DNA of 29,661 nucleotides from Candidatus Iainarchaeum sp. (GTDB lineage Archaea > Iainarchaeota > Iainarchaeia > Iainarchaeales > JAAZKV01). The notes beneath the pieces were generated by a model, which saw only the letters and a list, made by a program, of their open reading frames with translations, was not told the DNA's origin and did not search any database. The translations under genes and the position numbers were made by a program. Positions 14,124 to 20,459 of the stretch are shown piece by piece. The number at the start of each line of letters is the position of its first letter. Position 1 is the first letter of the stretch. Location of the stretch: contig JAQVAR010000003.1 of the NCBI GenBank assembly GCA_028690725.1, forward strand, positions 1-29,661, in the 5' to 3' direction.

Positions 14124-15299
14124 TTAATTAGAAAAAAATTTTTTTATTTTTAAACCGCTTGCAATTAAATCTGAAATTATCATGTTGATTGATTCATTAC
14201 TAAGAGCTTCTGGCGGAAATACTCCTCGCTTTTTAGTTTTAAAAATAATTTTTGAAAAACAATAAGCCGAAAGCCCAGTAGAAAAAGAAATATAATTTGC
14301 GCCTTCAAACAAATTGTTTATTTCTTTGGCTGAATGAAATTGTACTAACGATTTGGCCTTAAAATTCTTTCCAAATTTACGCCCAAACAATTCAACAGTG
14401 ACAATCATTTCAGAGTCTTTAAAAGTTCCGTTCTTAATCATTTCATTCATATCGAATGGAGTGGGAATATCAATTGGAACCTGAGAAATAATATCCAAAG
14501 GTATAATTTTAACTCCATTGATAACCATTGGTTCAGTTGTCAACAAACCTAAATCAAAAATTGACTTAGATGATTCAACATCTGTTCCCCCTGCCATAAA
14601 ATTAATTTTTTTTGCTTTAATGTATTTCGACAAAGTAGCTATTTCATCGCCATGCACTGAATAAACAAACCTAAAATAACCATCATAAAACTCAAAATCT
14701 TCGAATTCTGAAAATTGTTTTACAACTAAAAATTTACCATTTTCAAATTTTACGGCTGGTTGCATAGCTTCTTCCAAAATAATTTCCGGAGATAGAGCAA
14801 AAATAGGATTTATTGATATTTGATCTTGCAAAGTTCTTATTTTAATTAAATCAATTTCATCAAACATAAAAGATAATTCTTTCGCAAGAATATTTGTTAC
14901 ACCTGGAGCCATCCCAGTATTTATTAAACCAACTAGCCCTTTTTTCTCAAACTTTTTATTTAATTTCAATTGTTCTGGACAATAAGAATCATCAATTTCA
15001 GAACATAAATCTTGGTAATTGGCACCAACCAACAAAGCCGCATTCATTATATTCAAATTTAATTTTGGTAATGAAGTATTAATTATTAAATCAAAACCTT
15101 TTGAAACAAGAACAATATCGTCAACAGATTTGGCATCTAAATAAATTAGTTTTATTTTTTTTGATTTGAAATTCAAAAATTTTTTTGCTCTTTCTAAATC
15201 TATGTCCCCACACAAAATTGATTCAACGTTTTCATCATCAGATAAAAGTTTTGACAAAATTGCCCCAACCGCACCAATTCCAATTATTAACACTTTCAT
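14124..15299 (-). CDS. saccharopine dehydrogenase-family NAD(P)-dependent oxidoreductase
   Basis: 391 residues. MKVLIIGIGAVGAILSKLL is the N-terminal Rossmann GxGxxG-type loop, FDLIINTSLPKLNLNIMNAALLVGANYQDL follows the family pattern of the second half of that domain, and GLVGLINTGMAPGVTNILAKEL (G-x-x-P-G-x-x-N) is the saccharopine dehydrogenase hallmark. The C-terminal half carries the substrate domain. The family includes saccharopine dehydrogenase, homospermidine/carboxynorspermidine enzymes and other C-N bond oxidoreductases; sequence alone does not settle which. It is the last gene after the roadblock gene, 14 bases away, so it may be co-transcribed with the KaiC-like operon. It faces the GNAT-like gene tail to tail. 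Confidence 0.87.
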   Translation of the reverse strand: MKVLIIGIGAVGAILSKLLSDDENVESILCGDIDLERAKKFLNFKSKKIKLIYLDAKSVDDIVLVSKGFDLIINTSLPKLNLNIMNAALLVGANYQDLCSEIDDSYCPEQLKLNKKFEKKGLVGLINTGMAPGVTNILAKELSFMFDEIDLIKIRTLQDQISINPIFALSPEIILEEAMQPAVKFENGKFLVVKQFSEFEDFEFYDGYFRFVYSVHGDEIATLSKYIKAKKINFMAGGTDVESSKSIFDLGLLTTEPMVINGVKIIPLDIISQVPIDIPTPFDMNEMIKNGTFKDSEMIVTVELFGRKFGKNFKAKSLVQFHSAKEINNLFEGANYISFSTGLSAYCFSKIIFKTKKRGVFPPEALSNESINMIISDLIASGLKIKKFFSN

Positions 15300-15313
15300 C
15301 TAAATCACCAAAA

Positions 15314-15688
15314 TTATTCTTCTTTTTTATCTAATATTTGTCCTATTTTTCTTTTCGTGTTTTCTACTTCAACATCTATTAAACCCATGTTGGCCAAAGA
15401 TGGTATTATGACCATTAGAGAGTAAGTTTGGTTTACAGGAGCAAATATTATCACGTATTCTCCTAATTCTAAATTAACTCTTTCCACTTTATATAAATAA
15501 AATTTTTCTATTACTGGAAATATTTTGCTAGTTGATTCTTTTACAACATTCCAAAAAGAAGCGTCTTTAATCTTCATTTTTTCTGGGACTACGCCACCCA
15601 AATCTTTTCTTGCTAGCATGCAAGCCAAAACATCTTCTAATCCTAGTAAATCGTTTAAAACTTCTAGTGCTTCTTCTTTTTTGCCCAT
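15314..15688 (-). CDS. roadblock/LC7-like protein
   Basis: About 124 residues from ATG 15688 (an ATG at 15700 overlaps the upstream gene by eleven bases and is also possible). The pattern fits roadblock: an N-terminal helix EEALEVLNDLLGLEDVLACMLARKDLGGVV, then a central helix (WNVVKESTSKIFPVIEKF), a strand pair (VERVNLELGEYVIIFAPVNQTYSLMVIIPSLANMGLIDVE) with the A-N-x-G-L turn typical of the family, and a final helix. Roadblock proteins dimerise and regulate or scaffold small GTPases in archaea and bacteria. No GTPase gene lies nearby; the upstream KaiC-like ATPase is the only nucleotide-binding protein in the operon, so the partner may be that ATPase. Assignment is by pattern and is moderately sure. 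Confidence 0.68.
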   Translation of the reverse strand: MGKKEEALEVLNDLLGLEDVLACMLARKDLGGVVPEKMKIKDASFWNVVKESTSKIFPVIEKFYLYKVERVNLELGEYVIIFAPVNQTYSLMVIIPSLANMGLIDVEVENTKRKIGQILDKKEE

Positions 15689-15689
15689 A

Positions 15690-16382
15690 CTAGTAACCAT
15701 TAGCGCGTTTATTATAATAAAACTTTCGTTTTCTTAAAACATGTTTACTATAATGCATTACTAGCTCATAACCCAAATCCCAAAAGAAAAAAGCTATAAA
15801 AAATAATAAATCGTATGTTCCTATTAGAGCAAAAAATAATACGAATATTTTCATTACGAACCTATACTCAAAAAACCAGTGAATAATTTTTCTAAAAAAA
15901 CCTTTTTTGAATAGATTGTTTCTGTCAACAAAATCGTTTCCTATTTCATCAATTATTCCTCCAATAGAAATTATTATTAGCACAAACAAAAATATTATAT
16001 TGAAAATAAATTGCCAATCTCCAATAAAAAAATAGACTAGGTAAACACACAAAACAGCTATTACAAAAGCAACATTATCTATTTTTCCTTTTACTAGAAC
16101 ACCAATAATTATTGCTGTTAACAATAATGCTGCGGCCGGATCCAATGACATTATATAAGCCCAAAAAATAGCGGTTATTGGAGAAACAACTAACGCAATT
16201 TTTCTAGAATACGCTTTTTCGTCAAAAGCATCATCAATAAATTTTACTAACAAACCTAACAAAAAAAAAGAAACTATAAAAAAAATTGATTTTAAAAAAT
16301 AGTCTTGCAAAATTATTTCTTCAAAAGGCAAAAGCAATTTAATCACACTCTTATAATTCTGATTCTTTGAAATTAATACCAT
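15690..16382 (-). CDS. polytopic membrane protein with acidic motifs, unknown
   Basis: About 230 residues from ATG 16382, which overlaps the upstream ATPase gene by 32 bases. GTG 16346 or TTG further on, just after the ATPase stop and next to a GTGAT site, may be the true start. Six or so membrane helices lie at about 32-48, 62-80, 83-98, 104-122, 126-143 and 175-202. Acidic residues cluster at membrane edges: FIDDAFDE (49-56), KID (100-102), IIDEIGNDFVD (143-153). This resembles the acidic layout of UbiA-like or CDP-alcohol transferases but I cannot match either signature. The C-terminal tail is basic (RKRKFYYNKR). The middle gene of a three-gene overlapping operon with a KaiC-like ATPase and a roadblock protein. 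Confidence 0.75.
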   Translation of the reverse strand: MVLISKNQNYKSVIKLLLPFEEIILQDYFLKSIFFIVSFFLLGLLVKFIDDAFDEKAYSRKIALVVSPITAIFWAYIMSLDPAAALLLTAIIIGVLVKGKIDNVAFVIAVLCVYLVYFFIGDWQFIFNIIFLFVLIIISIGGIIDEIGNDFVDRNNLFKKGFFRKIIHWFFEYRFVMKIFVLFFALIGTYDLLFFIAFFFWDLGYELVMHYSKHVLRKRKFYYNKRANGY

Positions 16383-17112
16383 TTTCGCTTAAATCATAAG
16401 TAAGAGTTGATTTATCATGATTAGTATAACGCATTTTTCTAACATCAAGACTACGATAATCAGCAGAACCAACACCAACATAATACAATAACATTACGCC
16501 GTCCGATATAAACTCACTCACCCCATCTGCGCTTAGTTGTTTTCCGTCTTCTGGTAATTCTGTTGTTAATAAGGTTGTTACTCCAAAGAGTTTTAATTTT
16601 TTGAATAAGTGGTATAATAATGATTTTGACACTATTTTTTCTGTTCTTGGAATAGGATTTACTGTTTCTGCTATTTGTACCATTGAGAATCCTTTGTCGT
16701 CTAGAACACCAGAAACTAGCATTGAGTCTGTTAATGTTGTTAGAGAATCTATTACAATTCTTTTTGGTTTAAAATCTTCTATTAGTGCACTCATTTTTTC
16801 TATGAAAGAATCTCCTTCTGTTACATCAAAATAAATTATTTTTAACAAGTTTCTTTGTTCTAATGCTTCTATGTTCCAATTAAAACTATTTGCTTGTTTG
16901 TACAATTCTTTTCTGTTTTGTTCTGTTGAAAAATACAATGATTTTTCTCCTAATAGAGAAGCACCGTTAACACAGAATTGTAAACACAAAGTGGATTTTC
17001 CTGTTCCTGCTCCACCTGAAACGAGAACAATGTTTCCTTGTGGGATACCCCCATTCAATGCTTTATCTAATCCTTGTATACCTGTTTTTGTTCTCAAAAC
17101 TTCTTCTACCAT
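16351..17112 (-). CDS. KaiC/RAD55-like RecA-superfamily ATPase
   Basis: 253 residues from ATG 17112, with a TATA-like box 26 bases upstream; the TTG at 17127 is less likely. RTKTGIQGLDKALNGGIPQGNIVLVSGGAGTGKST opens the domain, with Walker A GGAGTGKST at 33-41; FSTEQ holds the catalytic glutamate, and KRIVIDSLT (Asp 122) is Walker B. TTLLTTELPE and DGVMLLYYVG follow the usual KaiC single-domain pattern. It is one RecA-like domain, as in archaeal RadA/RAD55-type and GvpD/FlaH-type ATPases. ATP hydrolysis is likely; substrate unknown. First gene of an overlapping operon with a membrane protein and a roadblock-like protein. Confidence 0.92.
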   Translation of the reverse strand: MVEEVLRTKTGIQGLDKALNGGIPQGNIVLVSGGAGTGKSTLCLQFCVNGASLLGEKSLYFSTEQNRKELYKQANSFNWNIEALEQRNLLKIIYFDVTEGDSFIEKMSALIEDFKPKRIVIDSLTTLTDSMLVSGVLDDKGFSMVQIAETVNPIPRTEKIVSKSLLYHLFKKLKLFGVTTLLTTELPEDGKQLSADGVSEFISDGVMLLYYVGVGSADYRSLDVRKMRYTNHDKSTLTYDLSENGINFKESEL

Positions 17113-17134
17113 GCTATTATTAGCCAAAAACTAC

Positions 17135-17142
17135 TATTTAAA
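17135..17142 (-). promoter_or_regulatory. TATA-like box of the KaiC-like operon
   Basis: Minus strand TTTAAATA centred 26 bases before ATG 17112, giving a leaderless start and supporting that ATG over the upstream TTG. Confidence 0.6.
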
Positions 17143-17220
17143 GTTGACTTAGAATTATTTTTTTTGAAAAATTAATTAATTTACAATAAATTTTAATAAA
17201 TTTGTGTTTAATTGTTGTGT

Positions 17221-17903
17221 ATGGTTAAAGGTATTTTTTTGATTTAACTGATACTCTACAAGAATTTGATTTTGAAAAACAATGGATATTATTAGAAAAA
17301 ATTGTTAGAAAAGAATCAAAGGAAATTGATTTTAAAAAATTCAAGGATTATTATCAAAGAACATATGAATTTTATAGAATAGGAAAAATAAAGAGTGATA
17401 TAGAATTTTTTGAAATAATATTCAAGCAGTTAGCAATTAATCTTCCAAAAAAAAAGATCAAATTAATTGCAAAAAAACATTTAGAAATAAGAAAAAATTT
17501 TACTTGGTTACCAAAAAATTATAATGAAACTTTAAGCGAATTAAAAAAGCATTTCAAATTAGTAATAGTTTCTTCAGGAGTTTGGCCTTGGGGAAACTAT
17601 GATTTTGAAAAAATTTTTGGTTTTAAAATGAAAAAGCACTTTGATTTTATTGTGAATAGTTTTGAATATGGTTTTTTAAAAGATTCTGAAATGTTATTTA
17701 AGATTGCTTTGAAAAAAACTGGTTTAAAAAAGAAAGATGTTGCTTTTGTTGGCAATAGTTATGAAGATGATATTTTGCTAGCAAAAAAGTTTGGTTTGAA
17801 AACCATTTTTTTAAACAAAAATAATAAAAATAAAAAAGGAGATTTGACAATTATTTCTTTGAAAGAATTAAAAGAAAAAATTAATGTTATAAAAAAATTG
17901 TGA
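17221..17903 (+). pseudogene. HAD-superfamily hydrolase with a -1 frameshift in a T-run near its start
   Basis: From ATG 17221 the frame reads ATG GTT AAA GGT ATT TTT TTG ATT TAA and stops after eight codons. Adding one T to the seven-T run (17234-17240) restores MVKGIFFDLTDTL and a single open frame through 17903, about 227 residues. The restored protein has HAD motif I (FFDLTDTL, with T at the usual acid/base D+2 position), motif II KLVIVSSG, the motif III lysine in GFLKDSEMLF and motif IV VGNSYEDDILLA. The downstream 90 codons from ATG 17628 would make only the C-terminal third. So the gene is either broken, phase-variable at the homopolymer, or affected by a sequencing error. Confidence 0.85.
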
Positions 17904-17924
17904 TCGGCATGAAGCCACAGAAAA

Positions 17925-17952
17925 CAATATTAATTTATTTTTTTTAATATTG
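17925..17952. other. AT-rich hairpin after the HAD gene
   Basis: CAATATTAA (17925-17933) pairs with TTAATATTG (17944-17952) across a T-rich loop, in the 100 bases between the HAD remnant and the AbrB/MazF module. Possibly a terminator, since archaeal termination relies on U-runs; alternatively a regulator site of the module. Confidence 0.4.
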
Positions 17953-17958
17953 ATAGCC

Positions 17959-17991
17959 ATTTAAACTTTTCTTATTAATAAGATTAATAAG
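17959..17991 (+). promoter_or_regulatory. promoter and operator of the AbrB/MazF module
   Basis: TATA-like ATTTAAAC (17959-17966) is followed by a palindrome CTTATTAATAAG (17971-17982) and a second ATTAATAAG (17983-17991); ATTAATAAG thus occurs twice in perfect tandem with an overlapping inverted copy. The repeats cover the expected transcription start, as for an autorepressor site bound by the AbrB-type antitoxin. Confidence 0.6.
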
Positions 17992-18014
17992 AAGTTGGTT
18001 GTATGTTGATTGGA

Positions 18015-18248
18015 ATGAAAAGTATTACTATAACAGAGAAAGGACAAATTGCTCTGCCAAAAGAATTAAGGGAAAACAAAAATTTTTCTAGTGGAAAAAA
18101 GTTAGTTGTTTTATCATTTAAAGACAGAATTGAATTAATACCATTAGACAAATTTAGTGAATCTTTAGAAAATTCTCTTTTGAGTGAAAAATCTTTAGCA
18201 AAAGAATGGCTTACAAAAAAAGAGGATATAGCATGGAAGGATTTGTAA
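18015..18248 (+). CDS. AbrB/SpoVT-type antitoxin
   Basis: 77 residues from ATG 18015 (MKSITITEKGQIALPKEL; an ATG at 18003 adds four residues). The swapped-hairpin domain is clear: ITITEKGQIALPKELREN, then a strand (KKLVVLSFKDRIELIPL). It binds DNA as a dimer; the C-terminal part (SENSLLSEKSLAKEWLTKKEDIAWKDL) is the expected toxin-binding tail. Its 3' end overlaps the MazF gene by 16 bases. Together they are a type II toxin-antitoxin module with an AbrB-family antitoxin in place of the common MazE. The operator repeats upstream are probably its own binding sites. Confidence 0.88.
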   Translation: MKSITITEKGQIALPKELRENKNFSSGKKLVVLSFKDRIELIPLDKFSESLENSLLSEKSLAKEWLTKKEDIAWKDL

Positions 18249-18595
18249 AAGGAAATATAGTAGTAATTAATTTTCCTTTTAGTAATAATGGGTTAAAAAG
18301 AAGACCCGCTTTAGTTTTAGTTAATCTTTTAGGAGATGATTTAATTTTATGTCAAATAACAAGTACTAAAAGAATTAATTCAATTGAATTGAAAGAAACT
18401 GATTTTGAAAAAGGAAGATTATTTGAGAATAGTTTTATTAGAATAGAAAAAATATTTACTCTGGAAAAAAACAAAGTAGTTTATAAAATAGGAACTCTAA
18501 AAAAAGAAAAAATTATAGAAATAGAAAATTTGTTAGTTAAACTTTTTACAAAATTAAAAAAATTTTATTTTTTTGTTCACATAAAAAGAATTTAG
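18233..18595 (+). CDS. MazF/PemK-family endoribonuclease toxin
   Basis: 120 residues. I start at ATG 18233 because GAGGAT sits five bases before it; the longer reading from 18206 would have to begin within the antitoxin. FVKGNIVVINFPFSNNGLKRRPALVLVNLLGDDLILCQITS is the MazF SH3-like core (G-x-I-v-x-x-x-F-P-F and R-R-P-A-L-V). The family cuts single-stranded RNA at short sequences. The C-terminal tail LVKLFTKLKKFYFFVHIKRI is more aromatic than usual. The stop lies two bases before the stop of the opposite SGNH gene. Confidence 0.87.
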   Translation: MEGFVKGNIVVINFPFSNNGLKRRPALVLVNLLGDDLILCQITSTKRINSIELKETDFEKGRLFENSFIRIEKIFTLEKNKVVYKIGTLKKEKIIEIENLLVKLFTKLKKFYFFVHIKRI

Positions 18596-18597
18596 AA

Positions 18598-19638
18598 TTA
18601 TTTGTTTATTGCATTAATAAACTCTTTTGCAACTTTTTCTTGACCATTAATATTTAAGTGTAAACAATCATAATCACTAACATCTTCTGGGCCCAAAACA
18701 TTGTATAAGTCAACTAAAATTAAGTCCATTTCTTCAGCTAATTCTTTTATTGCTTCGTTAAATTCAATTATTTTTTCATTAGTAATATTTTCAATATTTA
18801 TTTTAAGAATATCTTCTTTACAAGAATCAAAATTAGCTGTTTGCATTAAATGAATGTTTTGTAGGGTTGCGATTAAAACAATATTTTCTTTATTTTTAAT
18901 TTGATTAATTATTCCAATCATATTTGATTTAAATGCTTGAACTGACACGTTTTCTAAAATATCCCCCCCGCCAACAGTAATAGTAATATATTTTGGATTA
19001 TATTCAAAAACATTTTTTACTTGGTGTTCTAAAATATTTTCACTAGTTGCTCCCGATTCAGCAAGATTAAATGCTAAAATATTTTCTCCTTTGCTTCTCA
19101 AGTAGACGAATAAACTTTCAATTTTGTTTCCAGTAGAAAAACTGTATTCTTCATGGTCTCCAACTAAGTTTGGTGAAAGATTATTTGCTTTTGTTATACT
19201 ATCGCCTAAAGCAACAATCTTTTTTTCTGCTAATTCTTCTTTCAAATATAATGATATTGTTTGAGAATTTATTCCACCCTCTCTAACTTCAACTAAAAAT
19301 TTTTCTGGTTGTGACAAATTATTTGGAAAATTAATAGAGTTAAAACCAATAAAATATTCTCCTGTTGGAACATTGAAAGTAACTTTTCCATTTTTATTAG
19401 TAAAATCATACCCAGCATTTGGTGGTCCAGCAAAATTTTCTTTTTTCCACAAATCAACTTCAATATTTTCTAATGGCTGATTCTTGTCATTCAAAACAAT
19501 TACTTCTAATATTTCATCACCTATTAAAAATTCTGGTTCATTTTCAACATTTTCAAAACTTTCTTGAGTACAGCCAAATAAAAAAATAAGTAGTAAAAAA
19601 ATTAATAATGGAAAAAAATTTTTTAATACAAAACCCAT
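18598..19638 (-). CDS. secreted SGNH/GDSL-hydrolase lipoprotein
   Basis: 346 residues. A hydrophobic N-terminus (8-20) ends in the lipobox LFGC (C23), so it should be lipid-anchored outside the cell. Residues about 43-130 look like a beta-sandwich carboxypeptidase-regulatory/CnaB-like domain (VIVLNDKNQPLENIEVDLW...GKVTFNVPTGEY). The SGNH core follows: block I ALGDSIT with nucleophile S147, block II AESGATS (G196), block III TVGGGD (223-226) where the usual oxyanion asparagine is a glycine, and block V DCLH with D324 and H327. The family hydrolyses esters such as lipids or acetylated polysaccharides. The G at block III may weaken catalysis or point to an alternative hydrogen-bond donor. Confidence 0.9.
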   Translation of the reverse strand: MGFVLKNFFPLLIFLLLIFLFGCTQESFENVENEPEFLIGDEILEVIVLNDKNQPLENIEVDLWKKENFAGPPNAGYDFTNKNGKVTFNVPTGEYFIGFNSINFPNNLSQPEKFLVEVREGGINSQTISLYLKEELAEKKIVALGDSITKANNLSPNLVGDHEEYSFSTGNKIESLFVYLRSKGENILAFNLAESGATSENILEHQVKNVFEYNPKYITITVGGGDILENVSVQAFKSNMIGIINQIKNKENIVLIATLQNIHLMQTANFDSCKEDILKINIENITNEKIIEFNEAIKELAEEMDLILVDLYNVLGPEDVSDYDCLHLNINGQEKVAKEFINAINK

Positions 19639-19717
19639 AACATATTAATACACATTTTTTTTAAAAATCTTTCTAAAAAAAATAATTAAAAAAAAAACAA
19701 AAATTTGTGTTTAATTT
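19639..19717. other. short gap between the SGNH gene and the HVO_A0114-like gene
   Basis: 79 bases containing A/T runs; the long T-run read on the minus strand near 19660-19710 can terminate the HVO_A0114-like gene and hold the start region of the SGNH gene. No further gene is seen. Confidence 0.3.
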
Positions 19718-20056
19718 TTAGCTTAAATCAATTTCTATTTTTTTTACTCTTGTTTTTAGGAATGTTTGCCTGCCCTTCTTTGTTTTTGTTATTAGACCAG
19801 CAGCTTCTAAAATAGAAGCATCCCTAGAAATTGCTTCTTGTTTTCTACCAGTTTTTTTTGTTAATTCTGAAACGTTTTTGCTTTCGTTCAAATCAAACAA
19901 CATTGACATTCTCTCTGAAGATAATATGCTTGATAATTGTTTAGCATCTTTAACATAAAGAATTCTTTGACTATTAGGAGTATCAATATTTGAATTAAAT
20001 AAATCCCTAATATCTTGATCTGATCTTGATTCATGCCTAATAATTAACTTACCCAT
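19718..20056 (-). CDS. HVO_A0114-like winged-helix DNA-binding protein, probable antitoxin
   Basis: 112 residues. The core LSSERMSMLFDLNESKNVSELTKKTGRKQEAISRDASILEAAGLITKTKKGRQTFLKTRVKKIEIDL is a clear ArsR-like winged helix: helix 2 NVSELTKKTG, recognition helix KQEAISRDASILEAAGLI, wing KTKKGRQTFLKT. The N-terminal GKLIIRHESRSDQDIRDLF region precedes it, as in the haloarchaeal HVO_A0114 family. It follows a TumE-like gene by 19 bases; HVO_A0114-like proteins often pair with such genes. An internal TATA-like box and four ATATAAC half-sites lie between the genes, so it may be made from its own promoter and repress the pair. Confidence 0.72.
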   Translation of the reverse strand: MGKLIIRHESRSDQDIRDLFNSNIDTPNSQRILYVKDAKQLSSILSSERMSMLFDLNESKNVSELTKKTGRKQEAISRDASILEAAGLITKTKKGRQTFLKTRVKKIEIDLS

Positions 20057-20060
20057 AATA

Positions 20061-20103
20061 ATATAACATTAAAAGTTATATATATTCTTTTTGGTTATAT
20101 AAC
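20061..20103 (-). promoter_or_regulatory. internal promoter with ATATAAC half-sites
   Basis: On the plus strand ATATAAC occurs at 20061-20067 and 20097-20103 and its reverse complement GTTATAT at 20075-20081 and 20094-20100; the last two form the palindrome GTTATATAAC. The minus-strand box TATATATAAC (20075-20084) lies about 24 bases before the HVO_A0114-like ATG at 20056. This looks like an autoregulated start for that gene. Confidence 0.5.
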
Positions 20104-20402
20104 ATAATGTATTTTCCCAAATTATTTTGAATTTCTTTTTTTATCTTCAATATTTCTTCTAAACTTATTTCACAATCAAAATATTCTTTTTTTGGAATTT
20201 TTAAATAATTTTTGTGAATATGAAATTTTTCTTTTCTTGAATAGTCATATTTTAAAATTTCAATTTTAGTTTTATCTCTTATTAAAAATAATATAAGAAC
20301 AAAATCAATTATTTCTCTGTTTTCTGAAAGCATTAAGTAATACTTCATTTCTACAAAACCAAGTTTATCAAGAATATAATAAACATTAATTTCTTTTTTC
20401 AT
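20076..20402 (-). CDS. TumE-like toxin candidate
   Basis: About 108 residues. The ATG at 20402 is preferred to the TTG one codon upstream. The sequence has the layout of TumE/DUF6516 proteins: a strand pair around YYLMLSENREIIDFVLILFLIRDKTKIEILKYDYSRKEKFHIHKNYLKIPKK, where the HIHK/YDYSRK stretch resembles the conserved His/basic region of these toxins, then a C-terminal helix. Identification is by pattern and by its HVO_A0114-like neighbour, and is moderate. Toxin comes before antitoxin, the reverse of the usual order. Its TATA-like box lies at 20424-20431. If it is not TumE, it is an unknown partner of the winged-helix protein. Confidence 0.55.
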   Translation of the reverse strand: MKKEINVYYILDKLGFVEMKYYLMLSENREIIDFVLILFLIRDKTKIEILKYDYSRKEKFHIHKNYLKIPKKEYFDCEISLEEILKIKKEIQNNLGKYIMLYNQKEYI

Positions 20403-20423
20403 CAAAAAATTGTTTTTTATGAA

Positions 20424-20431
20424 TTAATAAA
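20424..20431 (-). promoter_or_regulatory. TATA-like box of the TumE-like gene
   Basis: Minus strand TTTATTAA centred about 26 bases before ATG 20402, between the lysS stop and the gene. Confidence 0.45.
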
Positions 20432-20459
20432 CTTAATCAAAAGTTCGTTAATTGTTTAA

